Positions 1-8,865 are shown, counted from the first letter of the stretch. The stretch: DNA of 36,606 bases from Pleurocapsa sp. MO_226.B13 (GCA_030064795.1 JASJEI010000066.1:1-36606), one strand, 5' to 3'. Notes: generated by a model not told the origin, from the letters alone. Numbers and translations are program-made.

Positions 1-60
1 CGACCGCCCCTACGAATTTGGGGACTTTGACACGCTTACCCCTCACAATTGGGGCGGTCG
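1..60. repeat. 10-bp inverted repeat (hairpin)
   Basis: CGACCGCCCC at 1-10 is the perfect reverse complement of GGGGCGGTCG at 51-60. A second inner pair, GGGG at 20-23 and CCCC at 39-42, could extend the stem. No T-run follows, so this is not a canonical intrinsic terminator. It could be a mobile-element end or a small palindromic repeat. Confidence 0.5.
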
Positions 61-82
61 GCGGGCAATAACCTCTGGCTAA
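2..82 (+). pseudogene. possible tail of a WD40/STAND gene cut by the window edge
   Basis: The frame opening at base 2 encodes DRPYE and then runs 21 more codons to a TAA. The same DRPYE or ERPYE motif occurs right after the last WD40 blade in both other WD40 genes of this window (around 1114 and 14580), and the DNA matches the copy at 1110 at 14 of 16 positions. After DRPYE the sequence diverges and the usual GVTGLTEAQ tail is missing. This suggests the 3' end of a third, upstream paralogue, probably damaged. The match is short and could be chance. Confidence 0.3.
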
Positions 83-132
83 AACTTATCCATTTGAATA
101 AGGCTGACCAACTTTGACTAACTTTTTTGTAG

Positions 133-1323
133 CCCCTCTTCTACAGTCATGCCCTAATCAAAACCAATGTCAAAGATTACGTCAGGGAAAGTCAAATCAG
201 GCTAATTTTAGAGCCAATTGCTAATCAACTCCGCACAACTTTTCCGACCTCAAAAATCCTTAAAGAAAAATTCCAGGCAATTCTCGATCTGCTGCGAGAG
301 GAATCAACGCCATTATCCGGGTATGGTGGTGGCAACCTAATCAACCTCTGCCGTCATCTCCAATTTGACTTAACGGGTTATGATTTTTCCCATCTCACAG
401 TTTGGCAAGCCTACCTCCAAGGTGTAAATTTGCATGAGGTTAACTTTGCTGACTCCGATCTAGCTAAGTCAGTTTTTACTCAAAACTTTGGTATTGTTCT
501 GTCAGTAGCATTTAGCCCCGATGGAAAGCTTTTGGCTGCGGGTGATTCTAAGGGCGAGATTCGTCTGTGGCGAGTAGCGGATGGTCAACAGTTGTTGACC
601 TGTCAAGGACACACTGGTGGGGTTTGGTCAGTCGCCTTCAGTCACGATGGTAAAGTGCTGGTCAGTGGCAGTGAAGACTCTACGGTGCGGCTGTGGGACA
701 TTGAGGAACTGAGGTGTCTCAAAACTTTCGCGGGACAAACCAATTGGGTTCGCTCAGTCGCCTTCAGTCCCGATGGTAAAGTGCTGGCCAGTGGCAGTGG
801 AGACTCGACGGTGAGGCTGTGGGACATTGAGGAACTGAGATGCCTCAAAACTTTCGCGGGACAAACCAATTGGGTTCGCTCAGTCGCCTTCAGTTCCGAT
901 GGTAAAGTGCTGGCCAGTGGCAGTGGAGACTCGACGGTGAGGCTGTGGGACATTGATGAACTTAGGTGTCTCCACACTTTCGCGGGACACACCAATTGGG
1001 TCTTCTCAGTCGCCTTCAGTCCCGATGGTAAAGTGCTGGCCAGTGGCAGTGCTGATGAAACCGTTAGGCTGTGGGATGTGAATACGGGTGAATGCCTGAA
1101 AACCCTCAGACCCGATCGCCCCTATGAAGGAATGAACATCGCTGGAGTTACAGGTTTAACGGAAGCCCAGAAAGCAACGCTCAAGTCGTTGGGAGCATCG
1201 AGCAGTCAAGCTAACAGAAATTCTCACGACAGATCTACCTCCTGCCCTCTGCCTGCATGCGGCAAAAAGAATGCCTTTGCGCCTCCTGCCTTGCCCGAAG
1301 CGCATGATATACGATCGCACTAA
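133..1323 (+). pseudogene. 5'-truncated WD40/STAND paralogue
   Basis: The open frame begins just after a TAG at 130-132 with PLFYSH. From there it follows the 11121-14681 protein through the post-NB-ARC region ([29 protein letters not shown]), a pentapeptide-like stretch and into WD40 repeats. The N-terminal HTH-like domain, the Walker motifs and most WD40 blades are absent. An ATG at 430 would give a 297-residue protein with five WD40 repeats, too few for a normal seven-bladed propeller. The middle repeats are nearly identical. The C-terminus keeps the family tail ([18 protein letters not shown]) followed by an unrelated extension. It converges on the flavoprotein gene with a 4-nt overlap. 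It is probably a decayed duplicate; a short expressed WD40 protein cannot be excluded. Confidence 0.75.
628..1131 (+). repeat. 126-bp WD40-blade tandem repeats
   Basis: TCAGTCGCCTTCAGT recurs at 628, 754, 880 and 1006, an exact 126-bp (42-codon) period equal to one WD40 blade. The units starting at 754 and 880 differ at only a few positions across the whole 126 bp, indicating very recent internal duplication. The blades of the intact paralogue at 11121-14681 are clearly more diverged. Confidence 0.85.
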
Positions 1324-2990
1324 GATACCAGTTTTGCTATTTTCTGTTGGGGAAATTTTACAGCTTGGTTTCTCAATGAATCTTTCTGGATAAATTCCCG
1401 TTCAAAATACTGCTCGAGGGGTTGCTCGTGCATTTCTTGGTGATACTGAGTTATCTTGCGGTAGTTGCGCGATCGCACTGTTCCCCGTTCCCGATGGGCA
1501 GCATAGATACCAAACAAGTCTTCTAAAATATGGTGTTCTGAAATTAACTTGCCATAGCAATATCGTCGGATAATCGGGTGTAAAAAGACACTTTTGTAAG
1601 CCTCGTCGGCATGGGGATGTCGAGCGATCGCCATGACATTGCCCTGCCATTGCCCCCACTCAAAGGTGAGTGAATAGTAGTGAGCTTCTGTGGCAAAATC
1701 GCCCTCCTGCAAGGCTTGCAACGGTAGCTCCTCATACCAGTCGATGGTTACAGCGTCACGCACTACAAAAACATCACAAAGATAGCCAAACTGTGCCCAG
1801 AGGGCAGAAGTTCGACAGGCTCGCTCTAAGACAGCCCTGCTTAGAGCTTGTGGCATTGCCTGTAGCGTCTGCATGGGGATTGGCATGTCATCATAGCGAT
1901 TTAGCAGATATCGACAGAGGGTGCGAATATTGTAGCGAAACCCATCGATGAATGCAGACGATGAACGCTTGAAGTCCCGACCTTGCATCAGAGTGCCTGC
2001 GAAAAATAGACCTGAAACATTAGTAGATTCCCAGTAGGGAGTGATTGCTGGGAGTCGTCCTGCCAAAATTGTCTCGGGTGTGCAGTTGGCATCGTAGAAA
2101 CTCGTGTCGAACCGAAATCCCGTGCAACGAATCACCCGATCGTAGACAAGTTCTTCCACTTCCCCATCGGCATGAACGTAGGCAACTGTTACGACGAAGG
2201 TGCCATCGGTCTGTTTTTCAATGTTATGAATGTGGCAATCGAGCATGCCATTGAGGGTCTTGAGATGATAGGCATCGAGCAACCTGGAGTAGTTGACCCT
2301 TAGATGACCTGGGTGACGGGAGTTGTAAGCCAGAGAGATCGAGCTAGGACTGGCTACATGAACAATGGCGGCAGATTCTAGAGCCACGTCTGCGATCTCA
2401 AAGGCAGAATTACCTTTACCAATAACCAAAACTCTCTGCCCTGCATAGGTTTCAGAATCCATCGAAACTGTTTCATAGTGTTCTACTGCTTCAATGCCAG
2501 GAATATCGGGGATATAGGGTCGTCCCAACCCAGTTGCAATAATCAGCACTTGACACCGATAGCGTTTGCCTTCGGTGGTTTGCAGCTCAAAACTGCCCTG
2601 CGAGGTTTTCTGAATGTGTGCGATCGCAGTTTTATAGCAAATGTTGAGATGATATTCCTTGGCGAATGCTTCTAAATAACTGACGAGTTCCTCTGCCAGA
2701 GGGTAAAGGCGACGGCTGAAATTGCGAAACAAGAAGCTGTAGTCATCGGTGAGTAGCGAATTCCAGTCCCAACGCAGCAAGATTTCTGGATCGTCGAAGA
2801 CAGAATGGACTCGATTAAACGAAATTAGCTGGCGACTGCGGGGTAAGGTTCTGAAGAATGAAGCAATCTGGTTTGATTTTTCCAGAATCAGATAATCGCA
2901 CTGATTTTGCTGTAAAAAATAACCCATTTGTAAACCAGCAGGACCAGCACCTATAATTAGGTATTTGTGCTCGATATAGTCTGACAACAT
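1320..2990 (-). CDS. FOXRED2-like FAD/NAD(P)-dependent oxidoreductase
   Basis: This 556-residue flavoprotein has an N-terminal dinucleotide-binding motif GAGPAG at residues 14-19, directly followed by [10 protein letters not shown] second Rossmann motif, GKGNSAFE, lies near 191-198, with the ATG-type motif IATGLGRP between them at about 151-158. This layout is that of class B flavin monooxygenase-like proteins. The LQMGYFL and [17 protein letters not shown] stretches resemble eukaryotic FOXRED2 and its bacterial relatives. About 170 C-terminal residues beyond the oxidoreductase core are of unclear function. The ATG is preceded by a strong Shine-Dalgarno GGAGG (complement of 3000-3004). It starts 49 nt after the DUF3865-like gene, so the two are probably co-transcribed as the last genes of the RiPP locus. 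The substrate is unknown; oxidation of a peptide or small molecule is inferred from context. Confidence 0.85.
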   Translation of the reverse strand: MLSDYIEHKYLIIGAGPAGLQMGYFLQQNQCDYLILEKSNQIASFFRTLPRSRQLISFNRVHSVFDDPEILLRWDWNSLLTDDYSFLFRNFSRRLYPLAEELVSYLEAFAKEYHLNICYKTAIAHIQKTSQGSFELQTTEGKRYRCQVLIIATGLGRPYIPDIPGIEAVEHYETVSMDSETYAGQRVLVIGKGNSAFEIADVALESAAIVHVASPSSISLAYNSRHPGHLRVNYSRLLDAYHLKTLNGMLDCHIHNIEKQTDGTFVVTVAYVHADGEVEELVYDRVIRCTGFRFDTSFYDANCTPETILAGRLPAITPYWESTNVSGLFFAGTLMQGRDFKRSSSAFIDGFRYNIRTLCRYLLNRYDDMPIPMQTLQAMPQALSRAVLERACRTSALWAQFGYLCDVFVVRDAVTIDWYEELPLQALQEGDFATEAHYYSLTFEWGQWQGNVMAIARHPHADEAYKSVFLHPIIRRYCYGKLISEHHILEDLFGIYAAHRERGTVRSRNYRKITQYHQEMHEQPLEQYFEREFIQKDSLRNQAVKFPQQKIAKLVS

Positions 2991-3039
2991 GATTAAATTC
3001 CTCCGATCGGGGCATTAAGATCGGGCTAAAGGTTCTCCT

Positions 3040-3993
3040 TCATACTGAGAGGAGTTCGAGATTCAGTTGATGCACCTCATGGAGAAAGCGCATACAAATC
3101 TCCCACACAGATTGAGCCATCAAACCAACCTGGTTACGAGGAACACCGAGTTGGTCGAGGCGACGCGCCAAAATGGTCGAGTAGCCCGCATGATCGGCTT
3201 CGACTGTCAGATGCATCGTCAGCCAGGTCAGATTGTGAGCTGAGATTGCTTGGGTTCGAGTCATCTGCTCGTGAATACACTGGTCTAATTTGTAGGCACA
3301 AATCTCACCAGAGAGTAACGAACCAACGGCTAAGTGTGGATCTTGGGCGGTGTAGTAACTTTCAAACCCTTGTTTCAACTTTAGCCCTGGAATACTAGCA
3401 GTAAATGCATCAATTTTCCCTGAAGTAATTGCTTCGGGTTTCCAAGGGGTTAAGGCTTGATAGAGGCGATCGAAAAGAACTCTGTGGACTCGCTCGGGCT
3501 TGCCATTGCCAAGCTCATCATAGAGTTGTTCTACTAGCAAGCAACTAATGACTGGGTCATTAAGTCGAGTCAAAGTTGTGGAGAGCCAGCGCACAATGCT
3601 GCCTGTCACATACTGGAGATTATGGAAAAGTAACCAGATACTCGAAAGATCCACTGGTCTGGAACGCAACCATTCAAAGTAGGGATGGGTTCCTAATTCT
3701 TTTTGCTCATAAAACTGAACCAGCGTTTCTAAACCTCGATCTAGATAAGCGCGATCGGTTTCACAAAGCTCTCGCCACGATCGCACTCCCCTGTTAACCA
3801 TAGAAGACTCGGAAATCTCAACAGCATTAACCATCGTTTCGTTGTGGTTGAATGTTACACTATCCCTGCCATCCCCTATTCCTAAGATCGCTGCTAAATC
3901 TTCTTGACTGAGTTCGAGCGAATTTGACATCGGGGTTTGAAAAGACGGTTTTTGTGTTGGAGTGGGGCGTAGATATTGTTTAAAAATAATCAT
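3040..3993 (-). CDS. CADD/DUF3865-like haem-oxygenase-fold oxidase with peptide-like N-terminus
   Basis: I place the start at the ATG of 3991-3993 because AAAGGAG sits 8 nt upstream; the frame stays open to a GTG at 4044 that lacks a ribosome site. The 317-residue protein has the di-metal ligand pattern of CADD-like enzymes: E96-x6-H103, a Glu near 230, then H261-x3-E265-x2-H268 (in LTMHLTVEADH). Known relatives include Chlamydia CADD, which makes p-aminobenzoate by self-sacrifice, and cyanobacterial DUF3865 proteins of unknown role. The enzyme domain appears to start near residue 70. The first 49 residues look like an added precursor peptide: basic/Pro-rich start, then LELSQEDLAAILGIG, then a VTFN end, matching the short peptides of this locus in length and pattern. 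It sits 116 nt after the DUF3050 gene and 49 nt before the flavoprotein gene. Substrate unknown. Confidence 0.8.
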   Translation of the reverse strand: MIIFKQYLRPTPTQKPSFQTPMSNSLELSQEDLAAILGIGDGRDSVTFNHNETMVNAVEISESSMVNRGVRSWRELCETDRAYLDRGLETLVQFYEQKELGTHPYFEWLRSRPVDLSSIWLLFHNLQYVTGSIVRWLSTTLTRLNDPVISCLLVEQLYDELGNGKPERVHRVLFDRLYQALTPWKPEAITSGKIDAFTASIPGLKLKQGFESYYTAQDPHLAVGSLLSGEICAYKLDQCIHEQMTRTQAISAHNLTWLTMHLTVEADHAGYSTILARRLDQLGVPRNQVGLMAQSVWEICMRFLHEVHQLNLELLSV

Positions 3994-4090
3994 GGGTCGA
4001 TCTCCTTTGGGGCTCATTACATAGTCATAGATTGAATTTCCCACCTATGCCGTTAAACTGCAGGACAAGGCACTAACTTCAAATTGATTC

Positions 4091-4112
4091 GATGAGTTTC
4101 AATTGTGGATTA
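4091..4112 (-). repeat. 22-nt stop-codon element, copy 1
   Basis: GATGAGTTTCAATTGTGG plus ATTA on the plus strand; the final TTA is the DUF3050 stop codon in reverse. Identical over 22 nt to the copy at 10449-10470. It marks a peptide-gene unit end outside the main array. Confidence 0.8.
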
Positions 4113-4160
4113 AAAGCAAGGATGCCTGCTGCCGTTGTCACTTGCGAACAAATTTCTATT
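4091..4160 (-). pseudogene. remnant of a short precursor-peptide gene at the DUF3050 3' end
   Basis: The 22 nt at 4091-4112 are identical to those spanning the stop codon of the intact peptide gene at 10468-10611. Just upstream on the minus strand, in a frame different from that of the DUF3050 gene, the sequence reads AAGILAFN; the intact peptide ends AAGALTFN. A 4-nt deletion before the TAA would explain the loss of the peptide frame and why DUF3050 now uses this stop. The 5' part of the peptide gene is not recognisable. The exact 22-nt match is firm; the residual peptide frame is inference. Confidence 0.45.
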
Positions 4161-4913
4161 TTGTCTAAAGTCCAATAAATTATTCAGCTGTTCGATCTCA
4201 ACTAAGGCACAATTCCAAAGCTGTTCACTCAGGTAGAGAGCTGTCAGTGCTGCCGACAAAGCCTTGAGTTTCTTCGCTTCTGTGTCGCATAAATAAGCTA
4301 AACATTTCTGAGCAAGCGGTCCGTGCTCATTTTTATCTATTTTAACATGCCGCCTGAGATAGTAGAGTAGTGTGGGACATGGCTTTTCTTCTTGCTCCAC
4401 AACTCGGAGAATTGAAGAAAATATTTCTGGAATTAGATGCTCCCGACCATAGAAAAACACTGCTGCCACTTCTTCTAACGAACCAAATTGCGCTACAGCG
4501 AAATTATAATCGATGAATTCTCGGACTCCTGGCTTGAGCAAGTTGACATTACAGTCGTTTTCGATAAAGTTAAAAATTTCCAAAGTATCAGCTCCAACTT
4601 CCTCCATAGCACGAATATAGAGGTCAAAATGACTGATGGGATTTCCCTGTTCGTCAAAATCGCTCTCTTCACCAGAAACAATTTCATTGATCAGTCTAAC
4701 CATTTCTCCTGGATAACCTGATGGTTTCCAGGGAAGTGAAGTACAAGTAATCTGATTTTGGAGCGATTTGAGAAGAGACATGAAATCGAAAACCGCAAAG
4801 ACGTGGTATTTCATGAAGCACTCGATCGCTTCGAGTGAATTTAAGTGTTGATAGATTGGATGAGCAGCAAGCTGCTGGATCGTTTGGTTAACTTCAGCTT
4901 CTAATTCAGACAT
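4110..4913 (-). CDS. DUF3050 family protein (predicted haem-oxygenase-like oxidase)
   Basis: The ATG at 4911-4913 opens a 267-residue protein; the frame extends upstream only to a TTG at 4985, a less likely start. Family hallmarks are HPIYQHL, YHVFAVFDFMSLLKSLQ (residues 36-52), LINEIVSGEESD (74-85), SHFDLYIRAMEEVGAD (94-109), FYGREHLIPEIF (154-165) and RRHVKIDKNEHGPLA (187-201). The last contains H189-x3-D193-x3-H197, a haem-oxygenase-fold metal-ligand pattern. Reactions of DUF3050 proteins are largely undefined. It lies between lanM (154 nt upstream) and the DUF3865-like gene, so the locus encodes two such oxidases. The last 22 codons extend beyond the usual family end and run into what looks like the remnant of a precursor-peptide gene read in another frame. 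Confidence 0.85.
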   Translation of the reverse strand: MSELEAEVNQTIQQLAAHPIYQHLNSLEAIECFMKYHVFAVFDFMSLLKSLQNQITCTSLPWKPSGYPGEMVRLINEIVSGEESDFDEQGNPISHFDLYIRAMEEVGADTLEIFNFIENDCNVNLLKPGVREFIDYNFAVAQFGSLEEVAAVFFYGREHLIPEIFSSILRVVEQEEKPCPTLLYYLRRHVKIDKNEHGPLAQKCLAYLCDTEAKKLKALSAALTALYLSEQLWNCALVEIEQLNNLLDFRQNRNLFASDNGSRHPCF

Positions 4914-5067
4914 ATTAAACAAATAAACAAAACTTATAATTGGAGTGGCTGGCAGTGTTTGTTCATAGAAAAAAACGATAAACAACTAGGGCAAATCAGC
5001 TTTAACCCTATAGACGGAGAAGGAGGCGAAAAGACGCAAGGGGATTAGTTAAGGCTTAACCTGCCAA

Positions 5068-8000
5068 TTATTCCCACAACAGTACGGAAGGCAGGTCATC
5101 GTTGGCTAAGCGCAGCAACTCGTAGCCAATCCCGGCTGTGCCTTGGAAGAAGCCAGGGTTGAAGACGGAGTTGGGTAAGTTGGAGAACAGTCGATATACC
5201 CCTGTTTGTTTTGCCCGAGCGACTACACTTGTGGCTTGTTGCAGCGCAACTTGACGCCAATCTGGGCGAGAGTAACGCTGGGCTCCGACCAACAGAACCT
5301 CTACTCGACCAAAGTTCCCACAACACAGATGATCGATCGCCTGTACCCCCTGTTTTTGAGTGGTTTGCAGCGCGATTTCAATCTCTTGCTCAATCTCTGG
5401 GGTATTCAAGATATCTAAACTGCCCAAACGGGCTAAACCAACACCAGCAGCACCGTGGCACCACTGAACGGGAAAGAAGGGTTCCTTTCCTGGTTGAAGT
5501 TCCCGGAAATCAGGCCAATTAGCCTTAGTTGCCCAGAAGATACTACGTTCATAGTCGATTCCTTCTAGGGCGGCTTCTAAGTAATTTGGCTCTTGGGTGA
5601 TACTGTACAACCGCAAGAGAGCGTAAGCAATGCCTGCTGCACCGTGGGAGAAGCCAGCTAGGGGCTTTTCTCTAATGGTTTTCCAAGCTTTGGGAGTGCC
5701 TCGATCGCTAATCTGTTGGCTGAGGAGATGTTGTCCGCAGGCGATCGCAGTTTCTAAAATCGAGACTTCATCGGTGACTCGATAAAGAGAGAGTAAGCCT
5801 AAAATGGTTCCGGCTGCACCACTGATAATATCCAACTGTCGATCGGCAGCAATCATCTCTGGTGCGATCGAGTCTGCTAACACTCGCGCCTCGGTTAATA
5901 GAGTTTCATCCCCAAGGAATTGAGCGATCTTCACTAAGGCATAAATTATTGACCCTAAACCTGTCGCTCCTCCGAGTCCCGTCAGTCGAGCAAAGCGTCG
6001 CTGGGATTCTAAATCCAAGGTTTTCAGGTGTTGACGAAGGGATTGCAAGACTCGCAAGGACAAATTACCGTATCGGGAATCACCAGTAACTCGATCGAGT
6101 GCTGCTAGGAATAAGGCTACCCCACAACGTCCATCGTATAGACTATCATTGAGCAGTTGCAGTTGGTAGCGTTCTGCTTCAGGGACAAAGCCCATGCCAA
6201 TCCAGTTGAGGCTGCCATCAGGATCTTGAATGGCTCTTGATTCGAGTTCATTGGCAATAGCCTTTGCTTGTGCAATCAGTTCCTCTGCACTCAGGATCTC
6301 GGTAGACTCCCCTTGCCACTGTTGGGTTTCCTTATTGGTAGCTTGTGCGACTCTAGCAGAGAAAGAACCTTGAATAATGGCGACTTGTCGAGCCAAATCA
6401 GTTTCATCGAGACTTTGTAACTGTTCTAAAACCTGTTGGTAACTCGGTTGTTTAAAATATTGGGGAATTTCTTGAATGTTATTCAGGCTGAGTCGATCGC
6501 TATTTGCCCTAGCAGTGAAGAAAGGAATATCGAGCTGCTCCATTGCCCTGATTTCAGCCTTGCGGATTGCCCAAGCATGGGGTTTTTCGGAAGCCACTAG
6601 AAATGCTTGACTGAGATGATCTAACTCAATACTGTAGTCTGCGCCGTTCTTGAGGTAATCTGGTGCCCACGTCTTTTGTAAGAGGATAAAGTAAACACGG
6701 GTAGCACGGAAGATAAATCGCACCTGCTGATGTTGTAATGCTGCTAGGGGACTCTCGGTCGCCAGTAATCTCTCCCGATGCGCCATCAAAAAGCGATACA
6801 TCTGCTCAAATCCGATAACAATTAGCTCCCGATCATCATTGGCAGACAGAATCTTATCCCCTAAACGGGGCACATTTTTATCGATAGACAAGGTTTGTGT
6901 CTCGTAGCGCAGATGCATATTGTCGGTGTTGATTGACTGCCATTGCAGGGTTTTTTGGGGAGATTGCTGCGGATCGCTACTGCCTAAACCGCTGATATCG
7001 TAGGCAATGCGATTGTCAGCACTAAAAAACCAGCGGGGTAGAAGTCCGGTGCGTAATACAGAATCCCAAAACTGTTGCACGGATTCTAGTTCCAACTCTT
7101 GAGCCGCAGGAGAATTTTCGATGAGGTTGGCTTCATGGTGCAGCAGGGTTTCCATGTCAATCATCACGAAATGCTCGCCACTGGCAATTAAGTTCTCATG
7201 GTGACAGTCTGTTCCCCTGAGAGCATAGATCAGGCACAGCAACATTCCCGCCCGTTGATAGAAACGCTTAACCGCCGCTTCATCTTTACAGGGCTGATGT
7301 TCGACATATTCCACCCAACCGTAACCGTCACGGTTGAGTACCTGGATTACCTTCAGATCCAAAAGTTGGCTCTCTTGATTACACCAGGCGAGAAACTGAT
7401 TCCAGGCAACCTCTAGTCCTAAGTCTTTGGGTTTGTAGACTAGCTTAAGTCCCGACTCAAAGGTAAGCAAAATCACGGTTCGTCCCCGATTGTGGGGATC
7501 GGAAAGGGAGGTGGTGATTTCAGAAACTTTGTCCAGACTATAGTTTGGCTGACTCGCTCTGCCTTTACTCTCATTTTTTCGGGGAACAGCACTAAAAACT
7601 TGCTGAATCTCTACTCGATCGCTGGCCAAACGCTGGATAAATTCTGCGGTGGCTTCTACCCAGAAGTCTACTGCTGTTGCCATCAACCGCCCTAGCACGG
7701 GATAGGTTTGGCAGAAGTTTAATAAACCGTTCTCTAGGAGTTGATGAACAAACTTATGGTATTCAGTTTTGCGATCGCTGTTTTCTGCTTCTAGCCCTAG
7801 CTGATTGAGTAAACTTTGACCAAAGGGACGAACTTTAGAAAATTCAAAGTTTAAGGTTTTGCTGCACAGTGCTGCTAACCGTTGCAATAGGCTTCTCTCC
7901 AGGGAAGAGTAAGCCTTTTGAGCCAGGATGGATAGGGGCAGGTTTTCTGAAGAGAGTTGAGCAACCTCTAAATGAGCGAGTAAGTTCTTTCTAGCAACTT

Positions 8001-8421
8001 TGATGGCTGGTAAGAGGATATCTTCAAAAGGAATCGGCTCTTCTGGATCGATGGGTTGCCATGCTTCAATATGAGGATTGAACTCTACCGCAGTTTCCAT
8101 GATTTGCCCTAAAGTTTCTGCCCAGGCTGGCAAAGGTTGTTCAGCTGCTAGCTTTACTGTTCCCAATCGTGGCACAATGGCATCGAAATCTAAGCCTTCC
8201 CACTGCAATAGTTTCTCTAAGGTTGTGGGCTTACCTTCATGGGAAATAGTTTGACACCAGCGAAGATAACGACGTTCAATTTCTTGCTCGTTTAACTTTT
8301 CTGAGTCAACGATAAAACGTTTTGAGTTCAGACGTTCTTCCAGAAAACTAGCATTAGCGACGATTTCCGCTAGCTCGGTATGGTTGGGATGGAATAAGGG
8401 TTTAAATAATAGTTGGGCCAT
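5068..8421 (-). CDS. lanM: class II lanthipeptide synthetase LanM (CCG type)
   Basis: This 1117-residue bifunctional enzyme dehydrates Ser/Thr and forms thioether rings in a precursor peptide. The N-terminal dehydratase (DUF4135) has VYKPK at 328-332, GTDCHHENLI at 403-412 and IDMETLLHHE at 421-430, the lipid-kinase-like phosphotransfer and elimination site. The C-terminal LanC-like cyclase starts near residue 760, with GFSHGAAG, WCHGAAG and LCCGNFG. Zinc ligands are predicted as Cys988, Cys1033 and Cys1034. A Cys-Cys-Gly in place of the usual Cys-His-Gly is the hallmark of the ProcM-like group, known for broad substrate tolerance and Nif11-type leaders. The ATG at 8419-8421 is preceded by a modest AGGA. 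It lies 98 nt after the lanthipeptide precursor gene. No frameshift or missing catalytic motif was seen. Confidence 0.95.
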   Translation of the reverse strand: MAQLLFKPLFHPNHTELAEIVANASFLEERLNSKRFIVDSEKLNEQEIERRYLRWCQTISHEGKPTTLEKLLQWEGLDFDAIVPRLGTVKLAAEQPLPAWAETLGQIMETAVEFNPHIEAWQPIDPEEPIPFEDILLPAIKVARKNLLAHLEVAQLSSENLPLSILAQKAYSSLERSLLQRLAALCSKTLNFEFSKVRPFGQSLLNQLGLEAENSDRKTEYHKFVHQLLENGLLNFCQTYPVLGRLMATAVDFWVEATAEFIQRLASDRVEIQQVFSAVPRKNESKGRASQPNYSLDKVSEITTSLSDPHNRGRTVILLTFESGLKLVYKPKDLGLEVAWNQFLAWCNQESQLLDLKVIQVLNRDGYGWVEYVEHQPCKDEAAVKRFYQRAGMLLCLIYALRGTDCHHENLIASGEHFVMIDMETLLHHEANLIENSPAAQELELESVQQFWDSVLRTGLLPRWFFSADNRIAYDISGLGSSDPQQSPQKTLQWQSINTDNMHLRYETQTLSIDKNVPRLGDKILSANDDRELIVIGFEQMYRFLMAHRERLLATESPLAALQHQQVRFIFRATRVYFILLQKTWAPDYLKNGADYSIELDHLSQAFLVASEKPHAWAIRKAEIRAMEQLDIPFFTARANSDRLSLNNIQEIPQYFKQPSYQQVLEQLQSLDETDLARQVAIIQGSFSARVAQATNKETQQWQGESTEILSAEELIAQAKAIANELESRAIQDPDGSLNWIGMGFVPEAERYQLQLLNDSLYDGRCGVALFLAALDRVTGDSRYGNLSLRVLQSLRQHLKTLDLESQRRFARLTGLGGATGLGSIIYALVKIAQFLGDETLLTEARVLADSIAPEMIAADRQLDIISGAAGTILGLLSLYRVTDEVSILETAIACGQHLLSQQISDRGTPKAWKTIREKPLAGFSHGAAGIAYALLRLYSITQEPNYLEAALEGIDYERSIFWATKANWPDFRELQPGKEPFFPVQWCHGAAGVGLARLGSLDILNTPEIEQEIEIALQTTQKQGVQAIDHLCCGNFGRVEVLLVGAQRYSRPDWRQVALQQATSVVARAKQTGVYRLFSNLPNSVFNPGFFQGTAGIGYELLRLANDDLPSVLLWE

Positions 8422-8519
8422 GGTAATACCATTCCTATTTAAGTTGGCTATGGATGATTGACGCAGGGAGATGGGGAATCTTCACACTTTTTAATAACAC
8501 TCGCTACAACTACTAATTG

Positions 8520-8786
8520 TCAGCATCCAGCACAACTCAAGGTTGGGAGGCATCCTGCATTAGTCGGTCCGCCGCCAACGACGTTGAGCAAGTCAGCCTC
8601 ACTCAGTTTGACTACTTCCTCCTCCTGCCTCGTAACCAGTGCTAGTAAATCGTTGCTGGTGAGATGGGGATACTGCTCTGTCCCAGCGGTAGCGAGCAGT
8701 TTAGTTACTTCCTCCAGGGTTTGGGCAGCTTGAATTTGCTGGCGCAGTTGAGGGTCTTGCAGTAGGGCTTTAATTTGGTTAAGCAT
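8520..8786 (-). CDS. lanA: Nif11-leader lanthipeptide precursor
   Basis: The 88-residue peptide has a Nif11-type leader (MLNQIKALLQDPQLRQQIQ at the start, then TLEEVTKLL) that ends in VVKLSEADLLNVVGG, a double-glycine cleavage motif. The predicted 16-residue core is GPTNAGCLPTLSCAGC. It carries three Cys and three Ser/Thr, so up to three thioether rings are possible. AAGGAG lies 8 nt before the ATG. It sits immediately upstream of lanM, which is the evident modifying enzyme. No LanT-type peptidase-transporter is encoded in the window, so cleavage and export must use proteins encoded elsewhere. The spacer before the gene (CATCAAAT then AAGGAG) resembles that before the short peptide genes, suggesting shared ancestry of the translation-start region. 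Confidence 0.92.
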   Translation of the reverse strand: MLNQIKALLQDPQLRQQIQAAQTLEEVTKLLATAGTEQYPHLTSNDLLALVTRQEEEVVKLSEADLLNVVGGGPTNAGCLPTLSCAGC

Positions 8787-8843
8787 TGGTTTTTCTCCTT
8801 ATTTGATGTTTTTTGAGTTCAATCTTAGAAATCCCTTAATCCT

Positions 8844-8865
8844 GATTAGTCTCAATTGTGGATTA
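8844..8865 (-). repeat. 22-nt stop-codon element, copy 2
   Basis: Differs from the consensus at two positions (GATTAGTCTC at the start). It overlaps the stop codon of peptide A and precedes lanA. Confidence 0.7.

Noticed and set aside
642..995. Minus-strand 117-codon ORF inside the truncated WD40 gene
   Set aside because: Antisense shadow of the 126-bp repeats.
8458..8733. Plus-strand ORF antisense to the lanthipeptide precursor
   Set aside because: The opposite strand has a clear Nif11 leader, GG site, Cys-rich core and ribosome site; this frame has none.
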